NCBI GenBank assembly: GCA_942486035.1
Contig: CALNXK010000036.1
Coordinates: 2,802,501 to 2,866,500 of the forward strand
Length of the DNA stretch: 64,000 nt
DNA from: Porites lobata
Taxonomy: Eukaryota; Cnidaria; Anthozoa; Scleractinia; Poritidae
Reading direction: 5' to 3'
A model generated the notes under the pieces. The model was not told the DNA's origin, ran no database searches, and saw only the letters and a program-made list of their open reading frames with translations. The position numbers and the translations under genes are program-made. Below are positions 23,107 through 34,933 of the stretch, piece by piece; position 1 is the stretch's first letter; every line of letters begins with the position of its first letter.

Positions 23107-24165
23107 ACGAATACGAAGAGAGAGGGCTGAGAATGGTAGATCTCGAGTGCATGGTTAAATCATTGGGATTAGCTTGCTTAAAACGTTCCTGCAGTGGGAC
23201 TAATGGAACATGGAAAAGCTATCTACAACACATATTGAGCTCCGTTGGGGGATTGTTTTTTTTTGAACAGCAACTACAAAATCTCTGACTACACAATTCC
23301 TTCTCAATTCTATCGGGAACTATTGTTATGGTGGTTGCAATTTCGTGAAACGTTTACCACTGAAGAAGATTGGAAAACCATAATTTGGAATAACAAAGAA
23401 ATAAAAGTAGAAAACAAGCTGGTTTATTGTGAACATTATGTTAATGCGAGAGTCATTTGCATTCAAGATCTTTAATTTAGTCTGAACGGTACTGATTCTT
23501 ATAATCAACTTTCGAAAAACATATGAAAAACTAATATTTCAGAATGGGCTGGCTTATGTAGGTCCATTGCATTATCGCTTAAAAGTTACGACAGGTATCC
23601 GTCCATAAACTGGCCAACATTCATTTGTGATGGGTGACAACATTTTTGATGTTACGAAAGGTAAATCAAAGGAAATACAAATAAAATACATTTATGGATT
23701 TGGGGAGAAGATCATCGCTAAATATGAAACAGAAAAAAAATCAGCAGCAAAGGTTTCTTTAAAAGAAAATGGATACTGACGCCTTATTTAAAAGTTTGCT
23801 GTCTTAACACAGTATTATTTCATTGCCCCGTTGACTGTACCTTTTTCTAATTTCTTTTAACCCTGTAATAATTTAACGATTAATTTTGCTTTACTCTGTC
23901 AGGGTTGTCACTAAGAATTCAAGTTGCCGGGTAAATACAACAAGTAGGCGGGGAATCAAACGGCTAGGGATTTCTTTTGGTTCTATCTTTCTTCTTTTTT
24001 CCAATAAAAGTAGCCGGGGACCACTCTCTTAGTAGCCGGGGAAAATCCCCGGCCCCCGGCTCTTAATGACAACCCTGCTCTGTTAATGTTTATTTTTAAA
24101 ATGCTTTTTTGTACTATTGTAAATGTAATTATCTAATGTGATTATCAACAAATACATTTTTAAAA
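23107..24165 (+). mobile_element. Tx1/L1-like element, copy I, C-terminal part and 3' end
   Basis: Continuation of 18552-18706. Codes for EYEERGLRMVDLECMVKSLG and a TNGTWKSYLQHILSSVGGLF stretch typical of the C-terminal half of L1/Tx1 proteins. About 0.45 kb that holds the zinc-finger-like region in copies II and III is deleted here (junction near 23677). The 3' UTR ends in ATCAACAAATACATTTTTAAAAA. It holds a small DNA element at 23900-24077. Confidence 0.72.
23900..24077. mobile_element. 178-bp hAT-like miniature element with perfect 6-bp target duplication
   Basis: Terminal inverted repeats CAGGGTTGTCA(C/T)TAAGA. Direct repeats CTCTGT at 23894-23899 and 24078-24083. Tx1 copy III (53278-53290) has the uninterrupted CTTTACTCTGTTAATG, which confirms both borders. 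A CAGGG start is usual for hAT; the duplication here is 6 rather than the common 8 bp. Confidence 0.78.
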
Positions 24166-24239
24166 AGAATGTTTAGGGCTAACACTTTCAAAATGATTTC
24201 TCTCGGGATTTCGACAGTAAAATAGTACATTAAGTTATT

Positions 24240-24863
24240 CGCATCAAATAAACGGTAAATCGATCAAGTAATTTTGGTAATAAGGAGGCCAAGGATTGCC
24301 AGCCGCATCAAACCACCAGGCTAGTCTTGTCTACGCATCATGGACTTTCATAGTTCCTGGCTCCCCATGGAAATAAAAAATTAAAAAGTGACGTGCGTCT
24401 TTCAATGCTTGAAGATTGACATTACGAAACTTATTCCTTCTCCGAATGCTCGGGTTCTTCTTCAGCTTCTTTACTGGAAGAGTACTCAGCCTCAAGCTGT
24501 TAAGGCTGAATAGACATCAGGATCGCTTCTACAGGTCATGACGCGAAGCTTATTGTTTTTAACAAAAACACCAGAATTGCGTCCAGGCAGCCCGAACGAA
24601 CAACCTTATTACGTTGTCACTCCAGAGAGCCTTGCACGCCGTTGAAAATGACGGTTGCGGGTCGTTTCAATCTGTCATTCTATGGGCCTTTTTTGAACGG
24701 CAAAAAAAAGTAGCTAAAGAAAACCAACATTTTTTTGGGGGGGGAAAATCTCCTTTCAAATAAAGAGCATTTTGGGCAATATTTCTTATTAAGAGCGGTG
24801 TTATCGTGATAGGAGATTTTAGCGCTTTTGTCTACCCAATTATTTTGTTTCTTTATTACGCAG
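24240..24863 (+). repeat. Type A unit, upstream intron block (copy 2)
   Basis: Same block as 14718-15448, lying directly after the Tx1 copy I tail, with small deletions near 24395. Confidence 0.7.
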
Positions 24864-24935
24864 ATATCTTGAAGATAACAAAATCCAGAAACTGGAAAAG
24901 GGAACGTTCTCAGGTCTGAATTTTCTACAACTATT
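24864..24935 (+). CDS. LRR exon, type A copy 2 (72 nt, phase 2-2)
   Basis: Acceptor TTTATTACGCAG, donor GTAAGTTAT. Codes for YLEDNKIQKLEKGTFSGLNF plus four residues. Length, phase and splice signals are all kept. Downstream, the membrane and cytoplasmic exons are absent: the unit homology breaks at 25916 where a CR1-like element begins. Confidence 0.83.
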
Positions 24936-25264
24936 GTAAGTTATGCTCGTTTAAGTGCCCTTTATTTATTTGAATTTTTTGTTGTTCTTGGCATTTGCAT
25001 TGGAGATAAAGCTAGAGTAATGTAAAGTATAGGCACTATCATCACTATACTACACTATCAATCCATGAATCCGCCTGCTTTAATGTGTTAACGGACTCAG
25101 TTGGTAAAATCAGTCCTGCATTCTTCGTTTAACGCTTTTGTTTGCTTTTATGTCTTTGTTATTATCTCAGTGAGGAATTCAATTCTAATACTTTATATTC
25201 AAATAAGGTACATAGTGTGCGGTACAGACCAAATTGCAAACCACTGAGAGAAACTAAAATTACA

Positions 25265-25411
25265 GGCCCCGGTTGTTCAAACGTTGGATAGCGCTATCCA
25301 CAGGATAAAAATCTACCCAATGGATAGCGCAATTGGTTTCCCCAATACTTATCCGCTGGATAGTGATTTATCCGGTGGATAGCGCTATCCAACGTTTGAA
25401 CAACTGGGGCC
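25265..25411. mobile_element. 147-bp palindromic miniature element
   Basis: Ends GGCCCC(G/A)GTTGTTCAAACG and reverse complement, with long inner inverted repeats around GGATAGCGCTATCC. It splits the sequence AATTACAGAAGTAG that is continuous in the other A units, so the borders are clear to within a base. I recall this type as very abundant in cnidarians. Confidence 0.8.
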
Positions 25412-25549
25412 AGAAGTAGATTATTTAGGGCGATATCAAAAAGGGAGTAAATGTAAAGGATCGGAAGAGAAAGCAGGTATATATTTTCACAGGATTTCCG
25501 CAATTCAGATGAATGTTTTCCACATCAGTGCCAAAGAAAAGAGACGATA
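25412..25549 (+). other. Unit-conserved short ORF (copy 2)
   Basis: Counterpart of 17219-17406; open, reading YLGRYQKGSKCKGSEEKAG and ending at TAG near 25549. Its upstream part is separated by the palindromic element at 25265. Confidence 0.22.
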
Positions 25550-25916
25550 GATTTAAGCTTAGTCGGCTTCTGATTTTAGATTCTTTAGCTTCATATTTCA
25601 TACTTCAAATTTTAGCAAAGAAACAAAACCGTTTTTGGATTCATGAATTTCCCCAAAAAACATACCGTGGGAAGTACCTCAACCAATGTTTGCAATATAT
25701 AGTTATACTACCGGCTCGTTTGTTTTCTGCTTGGAGATAATTGACTAATCTGTAGGTTGCGCGCGCAAGGCATGATTTTCAATGTCCGTCTGGGTTTCGT
25801 GTAATGGTGTTTTTGTTATTCTTCTCTTCAAAACATTGTATGAGGTTTTATCTAATTTAAGTGAAAATATTAAGAGAGTTAAAAAATAATGGAATATCCT
25901 CTTCATTAATTCAATT

Positions 25917-27975
25917 CAGCTGAGCTAACATTTCGTTGCTAGACAAACAACCATAATACGCACAATTATTGCGAACTATAATTATGCGAAGAATGGCGGT
26001 GCGATTTTGGACTCTCCTGTTTTTGGTATCTTTAGCTTGTATTTTCAAGAAAAAATGGAATCCAGTCAGTGGAAATCATAACCCCAATGTCACTCACACA
26101 ATTTTCAGCTTATCTGTTATCAAGGAACCCGCAATAAAGAGTATTTGGTGTTCGACGAGTTTTGATCGTCAACTTCACATTCACTTCACAAGTTGGCGCC
26201 GCTATTACTACGGCATTCGCTCAAGCTTGACGAGTTTACTGCTTTTAGGTGGCAATATAGAGTTGAATCCAGGCCCAGCTCAAAAGTAAGAAAGAATCGA
26301 AAACATGTATATAAATCAATGTCAAGCAAGAAAGAATTGAAAATATCTCATGTCCGTCGCCCATCTCAACGTTCGCTCTCCACTAAACACTTCCATATCT
26401 TGTTTTGGACAATCATGCTCCCATCAAACAAATTAAGATTCATTCAAGACCTAATCCATTTGTGTCAACGGAGATCAAAGGATTAAAGAACACGCGTGAT
26501 ATGTGGCTCAAAAGGCGTATGAAGACCAACGACAAATTACACTGGAATGCGTCTCGCCATTTTCGTCAGGAAGTTAAACGTGAAATCAGGCTTGCCGAAA
26601 AAGAGCATGTTCGTTCTGAAATTCTAAAATCGAATGGTAATACCAATTCGATTTGGAAAATTCTCAATCGATACGTTTCAAGGAAGAATACTCCATTAGC
26701 CCCTGTCGAAATCCCCTCCTCCTTGCAAAGAAATCCAATGAATTTTATGCCAATGTAGGTACAATGACAGCCTTGAAAGCCACGAAGCTTGCCGAGGAAC
26801 ACAATTTTGACATTCATCGCACAGAGGGATTTGATCCATGCGAATCTGATCGCGTCTCCTGTCCAAACAATACTCCCTTATTTGCATTTCAAGTCATTAC
26901 CACAGGCGATGTGCATAACATCTAAAACTCCCGGTTGTGATAAAGTTAACGCCAAAATCCTGAAAGACAGCTCACCAGTTATCGCTCCCATTATAACTAG
27001 TCTTATCAATTCCTTTACTTTGAGTACCTTTCCACTTCCATGGAAGACAGCAGAAATCGTTTTAATTCTTAAGTCCGGAGACACTGAAGAGCCTGCAAAC
27101 ACGAGGCCAATACCACTACTGCCTATTTTATCTAAAGTATGCGAAAGAGCGGCTCACTTGCAATTAACCAATTTCCTCCATTCAAACAATGTCATACATC
27201 ACCGGCAAAGTGGAAATAGAAAACTTCACTCAACCGAGGCTGCGCTACTTCACTTCACCGATGAATTGCGTAATAACATGGATCAAAAGAAGATATCTGT
27301 TATTGTTCTTTTGGACATTTCTAAAGCTTTTGATAGCATTCGGCAAGATTTAATAATACGTAAAGTTCGCAGAGCTGGTGTATCTGAGTCTTCGTGTGCC
27401 CAGTTCGAAGCTATTTATCGCAATGTCAAGTCGTTAAATTTCGGATCCCTTAACCCTTACGGTTGGAGTACCGCAAAGATCCATCATGGGTCCGGTGTTG
27501 TTTACATTGTATGTAAACGACCTCTTTCGAGTTCGAAAACATTGCTAACCACTCGGCTATGTGGATGACACCACAATCTTCCATGGGTTCCCCACCAGCG
27601 AACTTAACGATGTTATCTCTGCAGTAAACGAAGATCTCAAAGAAATATCGATTTGGTGCTGTAGAAATTCGCTGCTCATTGGCCTTGACAAAACAAAGCT
27701 CCGTGGGCGTCGCACAACTCATGAGGACATTTTTTACCCCCCTTACCAAGTGCGAAAATGCTGAAAACTCGAATCAAGCCTGTAACAGTAGCAGTTTCAT
27801 CATGTTTCAGAAGCCCTGAAGTCCCTTAAATGGCTTAACGTAATGGACAAACTGCTTTTTAACGATCTAGTGATGGTGTACAAATGCTTAAAGAACATAA
27901 CACCTGGTTACCTTCATGGACGCTTTCATCATAGTGCAAAAACAAACCAAAGAGACACTAGGCAGAATAATGTAT
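25917..27975 (+). mobile_element. CR1/L2-like non-LTR retrotransposon with N-terminal 2A-like motif (copy 1)
   Basis: Starts with CAGCTGAGCTAACATTTCG, which also starts the second copy at 35339. An N-terminal ORF (25969-26289) is followed by a large deletion of the endonuclease, then a linker (26405-26758, WLKRRMKTNDKLHW), RT (26789-27568: KTPGCDKVNAKIL, VIVLLDISKAFDSI) and the catalytic VDDT region in another frame near 27561. A C-terminal piece (27843-27965, KLLFNDLVMVYKCLKN) runs into the TATG microsatellite. Several frameshifts make it inactive. Confidence 0.78.
25969..26289 (+). pseudogene. N-terminal ORF ending in a 2A-like motif
   Basis: Starts with a hydrophobic segment (FWTLLFLVSLACIF) and ends LLLLGGNIELNPGPAQK then TAA. 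The core N-I-E-L-N-P-G-P (26254-26277) matches the 2A ribosome-skipping consensus D-x-E-x-N-P-G-P except for Asn instead of the first Asp. 2A-like sequences are known at the N-terminus of APE-type non-LTR elements of several invertebrates. In this copy the frame stops shortly after the motif, so it no longer links to the rest of the protein. Whether the Asn form still promotes skipping is unknown. Confidence 0.68.
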
Positions 27976-28108
27976 ATAATGTATGTAATGTATGTATGTA
28001 TGTATGTGTGTGTGAATGTATGTATGTATGTATGTATGTATGTATGTATGTATGTATGTATGTATGTATGTATGTATGCATGTATGTATGTATGTATGTA
28101 TGTATGTA
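27976..28108 (+). repeat. (ATGT)n microsatellite, ~30 units
   Basis: Nearly perfect TATG repeats with a few interruptions (GTGTGTG near 28007, ATGCATG near 28075). It begins exactly where the CR1-like C-terminal coding sequence stops, so it may be the expanded 3' tail of that element. Confidence 0.95.
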
Positions 28109-28164
28109 AGAGGCTTGAACTTGAAATCCGTAAAACAGTGCTCAATACATAAAGTAGAGCGAGT

Positions 28165-28438
28165 ATACGTATGGTTGACGGAAGAAAACAAGTAACTACA
28201 TAAGTATCCCTACAAGCCTGTTTCGTGGTTGCCCACTCATCAGGGGATTTTAACAAAGCCCTCTTGCGCAACAACTGATGTAACGAACCTCGCACTGAAT
28301 AAATTATGTAAATCAGTCTAGTATATAAGTAATGGTAAAGTTATTCTCATTAAAATCCCCTGATGAGTGGGCAACCACGAAACAGGCTTGTAGGGATACT
28401 TATGTAGTTACTTGTTTTCTTCCGTCAACCATACGTAT
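28165..28438. mobile_element. Foldback element with 88-bp arms between two ATGT microsatellites
   Basis: Arms 28165-28252 and 28351-28438 are reverse complements; loop 28253-28350. The outer end ATACGTATG merges with the right ATGT array. Arm sequence contains CCACGAAACAGGCTTGTAGG, a motif I recall from 3' ends of cnidarian retroelements. Confidence 0.72.
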
Positions 28439-28461
28439 GTATGTATGTATGTATGTATGTA

Positions 28462-28494
<33 letters not shown>

Positions 28495-28503
28495 ATGTAT
28501 GTA
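28435..28503 (+). repeat. (ATGT)n microsatellite, second array
   Basis: About 17 units with a central GTGTGTGTGTGTG interruption, directly abutting the foldback element. Confidence 0.95.
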
Positions 28504-29073
28504 ATTGGGACAACCTTTGTCAATAAGTGTAGAACATGAAGATAAAAATGAAAACTTACACTCCGAACCCAAAGTGAGGAGTTAAAGTGGTGTGGTGTGA
28601 ACTAACAGCCTTAGCGAAGAGAGTAACTGATTTAAGTCTGATAGTAATTGGAACTGTAAGATAAAGGAGAACAGCGCCCGAATACCAGTCACCCAGTATC
28701 TTGATAAGTTCCACCACCGGAATCCCTGCTTGAAAGGCAAAGGAGACCCTACCCCGACAGAAAGAGTTGCAAGCATAATGTGAGGCTGGGAGACCCAGGG
28801 AGCGATCTATAGAACAAAGTTTCCTACCCTAAAAACATAGGATAGGTGCAGATCTGGTGAACTCAGAAACGAAAAGTTTAGGGAGCCAAAGGTTGACGTT
28901 GAGGGGTGGAACTATTGGTAGTCATTGGGACCCAACTTGGAAGGGGCGGGTGAAGGTTTGCAGAACGAGAAATACCACTCTTAGAGATTTCCCGGTAATT
29001 ATAGAAGGGGTGTGACTGTGCACATGCCTTCCCATTTATCTTACGGTTACAAGCGTCCACAAAACTACAATCT
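28504..29073. other. Unassigned sequence
   Basis: No recognisable gene. Sequence has long runs without strong A/T bias, but no splice-bounded exon or domain is seen on either strand. Confidence 0.4.
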
Positions 29074-29077
29074 TTAA

Positions 29078-30956
29078 GGTGGCTCGACTGGATTTTTTGG
29101 GGTTGATACCTTCCAACTTTGAGCATTAACTACGTCGGCATGAGTAAAGATATGGAAAAAAAGTTACCACAACTGTATTATATAAAGATGAAAATTTCTT
29201 ATGATCTGGGTTTTATTGCAATCGGAGTCGCCATGGCAACGTAATGACGCCATTACGTTTTTCATTTATCTTTGTGTTTCTCTGTTCCAGGAGTTTTTTG
29301 ATGAAATCGCTTAAGGGAGTATGTACCTGCTATAATTGCCTCCATTATGGTAAAGTTTGAACAAATTCTATGAGAGCGTTTTCGAAATATTTTGAAATGT
29401 AGTTTTAAGAATGATAAAAACAGTGAAATGGCATGCTACCTACACAATTCGCTAATATTTTAAGAAAATGATAAGCCTTGGGAACGAGGCTTCATCTCAT
29501 AGTGGTTTGACTCCATTGAAAACTGCATACGAAAAAAGAGGGGAATTGCTCTCGGCGATCGCGAGTAAGAAGAATTTTATTAACTTGCATTTAGCTGCTT
29601 TTGATACAGTTTTTGGACGTAATTTGGTCCATCCCTAAAAATTTCGCATTTTTCCAAAAACCGCTCGATAAATTTTTTTATAAATTCGACAATCCCGAGA
29701 TCAATCGTCAAGAAATATTCCCTGCAAGTTTTAAGAACATTGAAAATAGGGAAGGCTTTTAAATAGGATCTCAAATATAACCAATTTTCCCCTCAGATTT
29801 TGTGTTTACAAGTGAGCGCCCACATTATTCACTGGCATTGTTTTCAAGTTTCATATACACGTGCACATTTAGCAAAAAGATAGAATTTGCATCAGAAAGG
29901 ACCCTCGGTTAAATCCTCGGGATATGCTAATTACCGGGTAAAGAGATTAATGACACATTATAACATCAAAGCAACTCTTTGTGATAGTTTCTGTGATGTT
30001 ATAACCCGAGTAAGATAATTAAGTATTCCATCCTACGCGATGAGCCGTGACGTTCACCGTTTCGGCTCTCACTGCTATCTGTGACGACAAGCCAACTATT
30101 AGCATATTCCTGATATTTCTTCGGAAAGTAATCGAGAGTTCTTTTTTATGCAAATTTATATCTTTTGCTGGTTGTGCACGTGCATATGAAACTTGAAAAC
30201 AAAGCCAGTGAATAATGAGGACGCTCACTTGTAAACACAAAATCTGGGGGGAAAATTGGTTATATTTGAGGCCCTATTTAAAAGCCTTCCCTATTTTCAA
30301 TGTTCTTGAAACTTGCAGGGAATATTTCTTGACCATAGATCTCGGGATTGTCGAATTTATAAAAAAATTTATCGAGCGGTTTTTGGAAAAATGCATTAGG
30401 CATTGACCAAATTACGTCCAAAAACTGTATCAAAAGCAGCTGAATGCAAGTTAATAAAATTCTTCTTACTCGCGATCGCCCAGAGCAATTCACCTCTTTT
30501 TTTGGATGCAGTTTCCAATGGAGTCAAACCACTATGAGATGAAGCCTCGTTCCCAAAGCTTATCATTTTCTTAAAATATTAGCGAATTGTGTGGCTAGCA
30601 TGCTATTTCACTGTTTTTATCATTCTTAAAACTACATTTCAAAATGTTTCGAAAACGCTCTCATAGAATTTGTTGAAACTACGCCATAATGGAGGCAATT
30701 ATAGCAGGTACATACTCCCTTAAGCGATTTCATCAAAAAACTCCTGGAACAGAGAAACACAAAGATAAATGAAAAACGTAATGGCGTCATTACGTTGCCA
30801 TGGCGACTCCGATTGCAATAAAACCCAGGTCATAAGAAATTTTCATCTTTATATAATACAGTTGTGGTAACCTTTTTTCCATATCTTTACTCATGCCGAC
30901 GTAGTTAATGCTCAAAGCTGGGAGGTATCAACCCCAAAAAATCCAGTCGAGCCACC
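29078..30956. mobile_element. 1.9-kb foldback transposon with ~805-bp arms and TTAA target duplication
   Basis: Ends GGTGGCTCGACTGG and reverse complement, flanked by TTAA at 29074-29077 and 30957-30960. Arms about 29078-29885 and 30155-30956, loop about 270 bp. Arms differ at only scattered positions. No coding capacity: the open frames near 29580 and 30215 are mirror images of each other. Like the element at 18711, it uses TTAA, but the end sequence is different, so it is a separate family. Confidence 0.82.
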
Positions 30957-30960
30957 TTAA

Positions 30961-31244
30961 GACTGCACCCCTTAATACGATTAGAGTTCCTACAAATGAC
31001 TTTGCCATCAGGAGTTGAATTGGCAAAGGCAGTGCTTACTGTAGTATTACTGCTAGTACATTTGGGATTGCAAGGGGAATTTGGCTAAGCTCGTGCTTTC
31101 CTTTATTTCATAGAACTTCATAAACATCACTCGCGTCCCTCTCTGACTAAGCAAATGTTTAGGGCTTTTTAAAAGCTTGAATCCAAGATAAAGTCTATGT
31201 GCTGAATAAAGTTTATACGCCGAACAAAGATAAAGACCAAGTGA
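30961..31244. other. Unassigned sequence between foldback element and Tx1 copy II
   Basis: About 280 bp with no feature I can support. Confidence 0.4.
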
Positions 31245-32745
31245 AACTTTCCACAGCCTACTTTCAATTTTGCAAAATGAAATCTGGATTCTTTGGATAA
31301 CATCATACTAGCAGGGGATTTAAATTGTCCACTCGATCCATTACTCGACAAAAAAGGCGGAACAAGTACAAAAAGGAAGTCAGTTATCTCTGGTATCGAC
31401 GGTTTCAAAAATTATAAACGAATACGAAGAGGGAGGGCTAAGAATGGTAGATCTCGAGTGCATGGTTAAATCATTGAGATTAGCTTGGTTAAAACGTTTT
31501 TTCAGTGGGACCAATGGAACATGTAAAAGCTACCTACAACACATAGTGAGCTCCGTTGGAGGATTGTTCTTTTTTAACTGCAACTACAATATCTCGGATT
31601 ACACAATTCCTACTTAATTCTACCAGGAAATATTGTTATGGTGGTCGCAATTTCGTGAAACGTTTGCCACTGAAGAAGATTGGAAAACCATAAACTAGAA
31701 TAACAAAGAAATAAAAGTAGAAAACAAGCTGGTTTATTATAAACATTATGTTAATGTGAGAGTGATTTGCATTCAAGATCTTTTATTTAGTAGTCTAACA
31801 GTACTGATTCTTATAATCAGCTGTCGAAAAACGTATGCAAAACAAATATTTTAGAATGGGCTGCCTTGTGTAGGTCCATTCCATTATCTCTAAGAAGTTA
31901 CGACAGGTATCCCTCCATAAACTCACTAACATTTGTGATGGGTGACAACATTTTTTATGTTACGAAAGGGAAATCAAAGAATTACTACACCCTACTTATC
32001 AGAGAAAAAGCCAAACTGCCCAATATTATTCAAAAGTTACACACTAACTTTCATTTTAACAGGGACCATCTGAAACAAATATTTAAGCTGCCACACTCTT
32101 CGTTGTCGAATCGTATGTTAACGCCTTCCAGTACAAAGTAATTAACTCAATTCGTTACACAAATACAAAGTTGTATAAAACAGGTTTTAGAACAAATGAT
32201 TTATGTACTTTCTGCGACAATCAGCCCGAATCATTAACTCATTTGTTCTATCACTGCTCACGTTCTAATCAGTTTTGGATTGAATTTGAATTATTTTGGT
32301 GCCTTATTTCGAATCAAAGAGTTCGTCTCTGCTTAGAAAATGTGCTCTTTAGAATTTTGAAGGAAAATGCTTGCCCTTTACTTCAATTGCCGAACAATTT
32401 TATACTTATTGGAAAACTCTACTTGTGGGATCGTAGGAGCAAACAAATCCTTCCAAACATTTCTGGATTTAGGGCGGAGATCAGCGCTAAATATGAAACA
32501 AAAAAAAATCAGCAACAAAGATTTCTTTAAAAGATGTTGGATGCTGACGCCTTATTTAAGTTAAATATCTTAACTCAGCATTACTTGATTACCCTGTTGT
32601 ACTTTTTTCCAATTTCTTTTAGCCCTGTAATAATTTAACCATTAATTTTGCTTTACTCTTTTAATGTCTATTGTTAAAATGCTTTTTTTAGCATTGTAAA
32701 TGTAATTAATTAATGTGATTATCAATAAATACATTAAAAAAAATG
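31245..32745 (+). mobile_element. Tx1/L1-like element, copy II
   Basis: Endonuclease fragment (31280-31405: LDPLLDKKGGTSTKRKSVIS in a degenerate frame) joined directly to the C-terminal region (EYEEGGLRMVDLECMV), as in copy I. Then a zinc-finger-like C-terminal domain at 32171-32530: CTFCDNQPESLTHLFYHCSR, the C-x2-C...H-x4-C pattern of the zf-RVT region. Ends in ATCAATAAATACATTAAAAAA. Multiple stops. Confidence 0.78.
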
Positions 32746-32814
32746 TTTAGGACTTACACTTCCAACATGGTTTTTTGGTGATTTCGACAGTAAAATAATG
32801 CAATTTATTTGGAT

Positions 32815-33479
32815 TAAATAAACAGTAAATTGATCAAGTAATTTTGGTAATAAGGAGGCCAAGGATTGCCAGCCGCATCAAACCACCGGGCTAGTCTTGT
32901 CTAGGCATCATGGACTTTCACAGTTCCTGGCACCCCATGGAAATAAACAAACTTGACATGACTGTACATCTTTTACAAACACAACAAGAAGAATCCGTCC
33001 GCTGTCTTTCAATGCTCGAAGATTGACATTACGAAACTTCTTCCTTCTCTGAATCCTCCGAGTCTTCTTCAGCTTCTTCACTGGAAGAGTACTCAGCCTC
33101 AAGCTAATAAGGCTGAATAGACATCAAGATCGCCTCTGCAGGTCACGACTCGAAGCCAGTTGTTTTTAACAAAAACAACAGAATTGCGTCCAGGCAGCCA
33201 GGGCCAGCAACCTTTTTACGTCATAACCCCCGAGAGCCTTTCACGCCCCTGAAAATGGCGGATGCAGGAAGTTTCAATCTGTCATTCTCTATAGGCCCCT
33301 TTTGAGCGGCCACAAAAAAAAGTAACTTAAGAAAACGAACAATTTTTTGTGGGAAAAATCTCTTTTCAAAATCTTAAAGAGCATTTTGGGAAATATTTTC
33401 TTATCAAGAGTGGTGTTATCATGATAGGAGTTTTTAGCACTTTTGTCTACCCAATTCTTGTGTTTCTTTTATTATGCAG
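32815..33479 (+). repeat. Type A unit, upstream intron block (copy 3)
   Basis: Same block as 14718-15448. Follows the Tx1 copy II tail with the same spacing as in copies 2 and 5. Confidence 0.7.
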
Positions 33480-33551
33480 ACATCTTCAAGATAACAAAAT
33501 CCAGAAACTGGAAAAAGGAACGTTCTCAGGTCTGACGCGGTTATCGCGCTT
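33480..33551 (+). CDS. LRR exon, type A copy 3 (72 nt, phase 2-2)
   Basis: Acceptor TTTATTATGCAG, donor GTAAGTTGT. Codes for HLQDNKIQKLEKGTFSGLTR plus LSRL. Shares the SGLTRLS variant with copy 5 rather than the SGLNLL of copies 1 and 4, which groups copies 3 and 5. Confidence 0.84.
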
Positions 33552-34763
33552 GTAAGTTGTACTCGTTGAAGTGCTCTTTATTTATTTGAATTTTTTGTTG
33601 TTCTTGGCCTTTGCATTGACGTTAATGCTAGAGTAGCGTAAAGTACAGGCACTATAATCACTATACTACAATATCAATCCATGAATCTGCCTGCTTTAAT
33701 GTGTTTGTCGGACTCACTTGGTAAAATCAGTCCTGCTTTCTTCGCTTAATCCTTTTGTTTGCTTTTGTGTCTTTGTTATCTCATTAAGGAATTCAATTGC
33801 AATATTTTATATTCAAATAACGTGCATAGTGTGGGGTGCAGACTCCTTATCTCAAATGTCCCAAATTGCAAACCGTTGAGAGAAACTGAAATTACAGAAG
33901 TAGATTAAATAGGGCGATATCAGTTGGGGAGTAAATGTAATGTAAAGGATAGGAAGAGAAAGCAGGTATATATTTTCACAGGATTTCCACATTCCAGATG
34001 AATGTTTTCCATATCATTGCGAAGACAAGAGACGATAATAGATTTAAGCTTAGTCGGCTCCTGATTTTAGATTGTTTAGCTTTATGTTTCAAAATTCAAA
34101 TTTCAGCAAAGAAACACAAAGCCGTTTTTGGATTCATTTCCCCAAGAAACACACCCTGAGAAATATCGCAACCAATGTTTTTAACATATAGTTACAGTTA
34201 CTACCGGTTTGTTAGTTATCTGCTTGGAGATAACTGTAGTTTGCGTCCGCAATGCATGATTTTCAATGTCGGTCTGTGTTTCGTGTAATGGTGTGTTTGT
34301 CATTGTTCTCTTCAAAACATTGTACAAGGTGTTATCTGTTTTAAGTGAAAATATCAAGAGAGTTAAAAAATAGTGGAATATCCTCTTCATCAATTGATAC
34401 AACTAAATCGTCTAGAGATCCTTATATCGTCCCCTTTAATTTCATATCCCAACATCGATGTGAGCTGGAGCGAGTCCAAACAAGGGCATCGTCAATGAAG
34501 TCTCTATTACCTTTTCTTAAGGGCGGCCTTTGTTCAAGGGTTGTTTCCTGTTGGTGCTGATTTTCTTTTCAACTGTGAATTTTTTGGTCGGCAGCATTTG
34601 ATCAAGGATATATGGTATCGTATTAAAAAAGAAAAAAATTACTGAGATGGTGGTAAGCCTAAAGTCATTCATCATTGACAGAAGATAATGTTCTTGCAAA
34701 TAAATTGCTTCAAAAGATGCTTAATGCACATTCGCACATTAAAAATTAAAATAGTTTCTCCAG

Positions 34764-34848
34764 GCCTGGTCCTGCTAGCTCTCCGTCAAAGCATTGTTAT
34801 CATCGTCTCCAGTGTCATCATCTTTGTAGCCGGTGTAATTACCATCAT
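34764..34848 (+). pseudogene. Transmembrane exon, copy 3, with 3' deletion
   Basis: Acceptor TTTCTCCAG. Codes for GLVLLALRQSIVIIVSSVII then FVAGVITI and an immediate ATG TAA. Compared with copy 5, about 80 bp are missing between two short ATC-type repeats, removing the basic stop-transfer residues. A GTAACC follows at 34849, so splicing there would leave 85 nt and shift the next exon out of frame. This copy would give a membrane span with no tail. Confidence 0.6.
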
Positions 34849-34933
34849 GTAACCAACAGGTAAACTGACGATATGCGGCATGACGAAATGACCTTAAAAT
34901 AAAGAAACAATAATTGATTGATTTTTGTCACAG

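Noticed and set aside
27843..28295. Long open frames (MYVCMYVCM..., HTYIHTYI...) on both strands
   Set aside because: They are translations of the ATGT microsatellite in several frames.
29580..30493. Paired ORFs around FNVL(K/E)TCREYFLTIDLG
   Set aside because: Same sequence in the two arms of the foldback element at 29078-30956; no domain and stops differ between arms.
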